Shown here one piece after another: positions 34,590 to 36,886 of a stretch of DNA of 36,886 nt. Every line of letters starts with the position of its first letter. Within the stretch, counting starts at the first letter, position 1. A model generated the notes under the pieces. That model saw only the letters and a list, made by a program, of their open reading frames with translations. It was not told the DNA's origin and did no database searches. The translations under genes were made by a program, and so were the position numbers. The stretch comes from Marinilabiliaceae bacterium (lineage in GTDB: Bacteria > Bacteroidota > Bacteroidia > Bacteroidales > Marinilabiliaceae). The stretch spans positions 1 to 36,886 of the forward strand of contig JAEINY010000037.1 of the NCBI GenBank assembly GCA_016342595.1, in the 5' to 3' direction.

Positions 34590-35477
34590 ATGATTACAAA
34601 AGTATTTAAACAAGGTGTAATAGACAAGCTCAAGGAGCTTGAAACACAATCAGGATTATCAGCCAAACGATTTGCCGTTAAAATCGGTATCAATCAGTCA
34701 CAATGGTCACGCCTCAAAAAAGGTGATACAGAAAGCGTATTAGCCGATAGTAAGTTTATTACCATAGCCCGCGAAAATGGTATCAATTTGAGTGATTCTA
34801 TTGAATGGAAAACGGCCAAAACACCCACGTTCCAATATATTTACTCTAAACTTGAGATATGCCAACAACAAAGTGTAAGTGTGTTATTGGTTGATGACGC
34901 TGGTGTTGGCAAAACTCACACTGCCAGGTATTATTCTCGTAACAACCGTAATGCTGTTTATATGGATTGCTCACAAGTAAAAAGCAAGCAGCTGTTTGTA
35001 CGTGAGATTGCCCGCCAATTTGGAGTGAAACATACCGGTAAATATGCGGAAGTGTACATTGACCTGGTATTTTATCTTAACAGTATTGAAAAACCATTAA
35101 TCATATTGGATGAAGCCGGCGATTTAAAGTATGAGGCTTTTCTTGAATTAAAAGCACTATGGAATGCAACTGAATACCATGTAGGTTGGCTTATGATGGG
35201 TGCCGATGGTTTAAAGTCGAAATTGTCAAGGGCTATCAATTGCCAAAAAGTTGGATATACCGAGATTTTCCGACGTTATGGCGAAGATTACTGTAGAGTA
35301 TCACCTCAGGGGAAAGAAGCGTTGGAGCAATTTAAACGCCAACAAGCGGCCATGGTTGCACAAGCGAATGCCCCTGAAGGGATGGATGTTCAAAAATTAT
35401 TGAAGAACAGTAAGCACTCACTTACCAATGTGTATAACATCATCCGGGTCATGAACATGAAAAAAGAACGCGCCTAA
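34590..35477 (+). CDS. MuB-like AAA ATPase (target DNA activator)
   Basis: The 295-residue product has an N-terminal HTH (about 15-60; SAKRFAVKIGINQSQWSRL), an AAA/ExeA-type P-loop (DDAGVGKTH, 102-110), a Walker B segment (PLIILDEAGDL, 169-179) and a C-terminal helical part. In Mu-like phages this protein binds target DNA, stimulates the transposase and gives target immunity. The first P-loop residue is Asp rather than Gly or Ala, a small departure. It is nine bases downstream of the transposase gene and twelve upstream of the next gene. Confidence 0.88.
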   Translation: MITKVFKQGVIDKLKELETQSGLSAKRFAVKIGINQSQWSRLKKGDTESVLADSKFITIARENGINLSDSIEWKTAKTPTFQYIYSKLEICQQQSVSVLLVDDAGVGKTHTARYYSRNNRNAVYMDCSQVKSKQLFVREIARQFGVKHTGKYAEVYIDLVFYLNSIEKPLIILDEAGDLKYEAFLELKALWNATEYHVGWLMMGADGLKSKLSRAINCQKVGYTEIFRRYGEDYCRVSPQGKEALEQFKRQQAAMVAQANAPEGMDVQKLLKNSKHSLTNVYNIIRVMNMKKERA

Positions 35478-35489
35478 ATAACAATTTCT

Positions 35490-36170
35490 GTGGATACTAT
35501 ACAACCTAACAAAAGAAGGAAGCGACGCACAAAAAAGTCTACTGATGGCGGAAAAGCCTGGAGTATTGCCAATGTTTTAAGCTCTGAGTTTGACGGATTA
35601 CCATTTGATGGTAAGTGGCTTGATGCCATTGGGCAGCCTGAATTAGCACATAGCTGGATTATTTATGGGAGGAGCTCAAGCGGCAAAACCACATTTAACA
35701 TACAGCTGGCTAAATACATAAGTAAATTCGAAAGGGTTATTTATAACTCATTGGAGGAAGGCCTCAGTAAAAGTATGAAAGCGGCATATAAAAGAGCCGG
35801 GTTAACTGAGGGCGATAAAAATGTAATCCTGATTAAAGAAAGCATGAAAAAATTGGCTGAACGCCTTGAGAAGCCCAAAAGCCCCAATGTTGTATTTATT
35901 GATTCCATTCGATACACAAGGATGAAATGGAGCGATTATCAAGCCTTTTGCAAGCGTTTCCCAGGTAAAATTATTGTGTGGGTGAGTCATGCCAAAGGAA
36001 AAGAGCCCAAGGGAGCACTGGCCGAGGATATACTCTACGATTCCTTTGTAAAGATCTATGTGGAAGGATTCCGGGCTTTTATATCATCCCGGTTTAGCGA
36101 AGGTGGAGACGCCTCTATTGATATCTGGCCCGAAGGTGCTGAAAAGTACTGGGGTGAACTTAACAATTAA
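35490..36170 (+). CDS. RecA-like P-loop ATPase of the phage early operon
   Basis: The 226-residue product begins at a GTG with a strongly basic tail (PNKRRKRRTKK). The domain that follows has Walker A GRSSSGKTT (60-68), a Walker B-like strand NVVFIDSIRYTR (about 134-145) and a later VSHAKGKEP. The arrangement fits the RecA/DnaB/KaiC type (AAA_24 or AAA_25-like). It lies in a region that in Mu carries accessory early genes, so it may help DNA replication or recombination during transposition. The exact role is unknown. The GTG start is chosen because it gives a 12-base gap from the upstream gene; no earlier ATG fits. Confidence 0.75.
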   Translation: MDTIQPNKRRKRRTKKSTDGGKAWSIANVLSSEFDGLPFDGKWLDAIGQPELAHSWIIYGRSSSGKTTFNIQLAKYISKFERVIYNSLEEGLSKSMKAAYKRAGLTEGDKNVILIKESMKKLAERLEKPKSPNVVFIDSIRYTRMKWSDYQAFCKRFPGKIIVWVSHAKGKEPKGALAEDILYDSFVKIYVEGFRAFISSRFSEGGDASIDIWPEGAEKYWGELNN

Positions 36171-36178
36171 AAAATACA

Positions 36179-36385
36179 ATGATGAAGATAGTAACAAGAA
36201 AAAAACAGACGCTTTATTTTCCCATGCATTTGAATAAAGAAGGCCAGTCCTTGCACTACAAGGATAAGCAAGGTAAGGATGTGACTTTTAAACGCATGGA
36301 AGCCGCCGAAAGGTTTATTAAACAACAAAAGGAGGAGATGCGATTTGTCGTTAAAAGCGTAACTCAAAACACTGTTTACAGATAA
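36179..36385 (+). CDS. Small phage early protein
   Basis: The 68-residue basic product (IVTRKKQTLYFPMHLNKEGQ, then FKRMEAAERFIKQQKEE) starts eight bases after the previous stop and ends two bases before the GemA-like gene, so it belongs to the same operon. No domain is recognised. Its start could be either Met of the MM pair. Confidence 0.6.
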   Translation: MMKIVTRKKQTLYFPMHLNKEGQSLHYKDKQGKDVTFKRMEAAERFIKQQKEEMRFVVKSVTQNTVYR

Positions 36386-36387
36386 TC

Positions 36388-36843
36388 ATGACAGTAACCA
36401 ACGATCAAAAACGAATGATCCATACCCTATGCTACAAGAGTGGCATGGAGGAGGAACAAAGACGTGAGATGCTCCGTGGTAATTTCGGTGTTGAAAGTAC
36501 CAGCAACCTTAGTAAGTCTCAGGCACGTGAACTAATCGAACTGCTCAAAGGTGAAACGATGCCAACCAAGGCAGAGGCTGATAAGGACTTATACCGAAAA
36601 AGATTAATGGCCAGTATTGGCAATATATTGCGCCTGTTAAATAAAGAAAAGCCAACACGCCAGGAGAACATGCAATACATCAAAAATATTGCCTGCCGTG
36701 CCGGGGGGTACAAGAGCTTTAATGCCATCCCGCCCAAGCGCCTGCAAAGCCTTTACAATGCTTTTAACAACAGCCAGAAGGACTTGAAAGGTGCCCGTGT
36801 GACCATTGGTCAACTGGTGAACGAACTCGCATTAATGAACTAA
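36388..36843 (+). CDS. GemA-like (Mu gp16) phage regulatory protein
   Basis: The 151-residue product matches the GemA/gp16 (DUF1018) pattern: QKRMIHTLCYKSGM near the start, REMLRGNFGVESTSNLSKSQ and ARELIELL, with a C-terminal helical part (ENMQYIKNIACRAGGY, then LQSLYNAFNN). In Mu GemA modulates host gene expression and DNA supercoiling during lytic growth. The 36388 ATG gives a two-base gap from the preceding gene, consistent with coupling. The next gene starts two bases after its stop. Confidence 0.8.
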   Translation: MTVTNDQKRMIHTLCYKSGMEEEQRREMLRGNFGVESTSNLSKSQARELIELLKGETMPTKAEADKDLYRKRLMASIGNILRLLNKEKPTRQENMQYIKNIACRAGGYKSFNAIPPKRLQSLYNAFNNSQKDLKGARVTIGQLVNELALMN

Positions 36844-36845
36844 CC

Positions 36846-36886
36846 ATGAAAAAGCCAACCTTAAAACAACGAGCCGAGAAAGTTGA
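36846..36886 (+). CDS. Phage early gene, cut by window end
   Basis: A new ATG follows the GemA-like stop by two bases. The 13 visible codons (MKKPTLKQRAEKV) are basic and helical. Too little remains to name it; it continues past the window in the same operon. Confidence 0.55.
   Translation, partial: MKKPTLKQRAEKV

Larger units (their letters stand above)
30966..36886 (+). mobile_element. Mu-like transposable prophage, left part
   Basis: The block contains, in Mu-like order, a leftward repressor, a small early protein, a MuA-like transposase, a MuB-like ATPase, further small early genes and a GemA-like protein. It starts where a host gene loses its reading frame (30960-30978) and runs off the window. 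No integrase of tyrosine or serine type is seen. The repeated left-end words described separately fit transposase binding. The exact first base is uncertain because the right end and target duplication are not in the window. Confidence 0.9.

Overview
The window comes from an AT-rich member of the Bacteroidota, probably a free-living Cytophagales- or Marinilabiliales-like bacterium (the order is a guess). The support is a PorP/SprF-like outer membrane protein, a PKD-repeat protein with a gliding/type IX secretion C-terminal domain, a PCMD-type lipoprotein, many PAS-rich histidine kinases, Bacteroidota-type promoter words (TAnnTTTG), and a Bacteroidota-style Mu-like prophage. I see no rRNA, tRNA or CRISPR array.

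Layout. (1) 1-4850 is an eroding stretch. It holds a fragment of a BamA/TamA-like surface antigen, a three-gene surface cluster (two outer membrane barrels and a PCMD lipoprotein, the first without a usable start for its signal peptide), and remnants of a TrkH-TrkA potassium uptake pair. TrkH has a frameshift, an internal stop and no N-terminus; TrkA has lost its C-terminal half. (2) 4850-6560 has no convincing gene but contains inverted and direct repeats. (3) 6568-9281 is a small phage-derived lysis island: amidase, a 3-TM holin broken by an in-frame TAG, a small membrane protein, a Bacteroidota protein of unknown function, and a divergent small HTH-like gene. A candidate small RNA ending in a very strong terminator follows at about 9530-9725. 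(4) 9795-18590, minus strand, is a four-gene signalling operon: a PocR/six-PAS/GAF histidine kinase, a single-domain response regulator, a REC-REC-PAS-PAS-kinase-REC hybrid, and a REC-kinase protein whose ATPase domain is out of frame at an A7 run. (5) 19131-30968, plus strand and divergent from the kinases, is a surface operon: PorP/SprF-like protein, OmpA/PD40 protein, ABCG-type transporter with a large inserted loop, small secreted protein, a 1442-residue protein with about 14 PKD-like repeats, and a REC-pseudokinase similar in design to the last gene of the kinase operon. (6) 30966 to the end is the left part of a Mu-like transposable prophage that has interrupted that last gene: end repeats, an S24-type repressor, a small early protein, a MuA-like transposase, a MuB-like ATPase, a second P-loop ATPase, a small protein, a GemA-like protein and a further gene cut by the window edge.

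How they may work together (inference). The surface operon looks like a type IX-dependent adhesin or fibre module: SprF and the OmpA protein would anchor or export the PKD protein, and the ABC transporter would add an inner-membrane step. The divergent kinase operon and the terminal REC protein are placed to regulate it. The prophage has probably abolished any signalling by the terminal REC-kinase, and the A7 frameshift does the same to its paralogue unless it is corrected by slippage or is a sequencing error. The prophage repressor has three sites of the form GCAGAAnnTTCTG, one at the early promoter and two inside its own gene.
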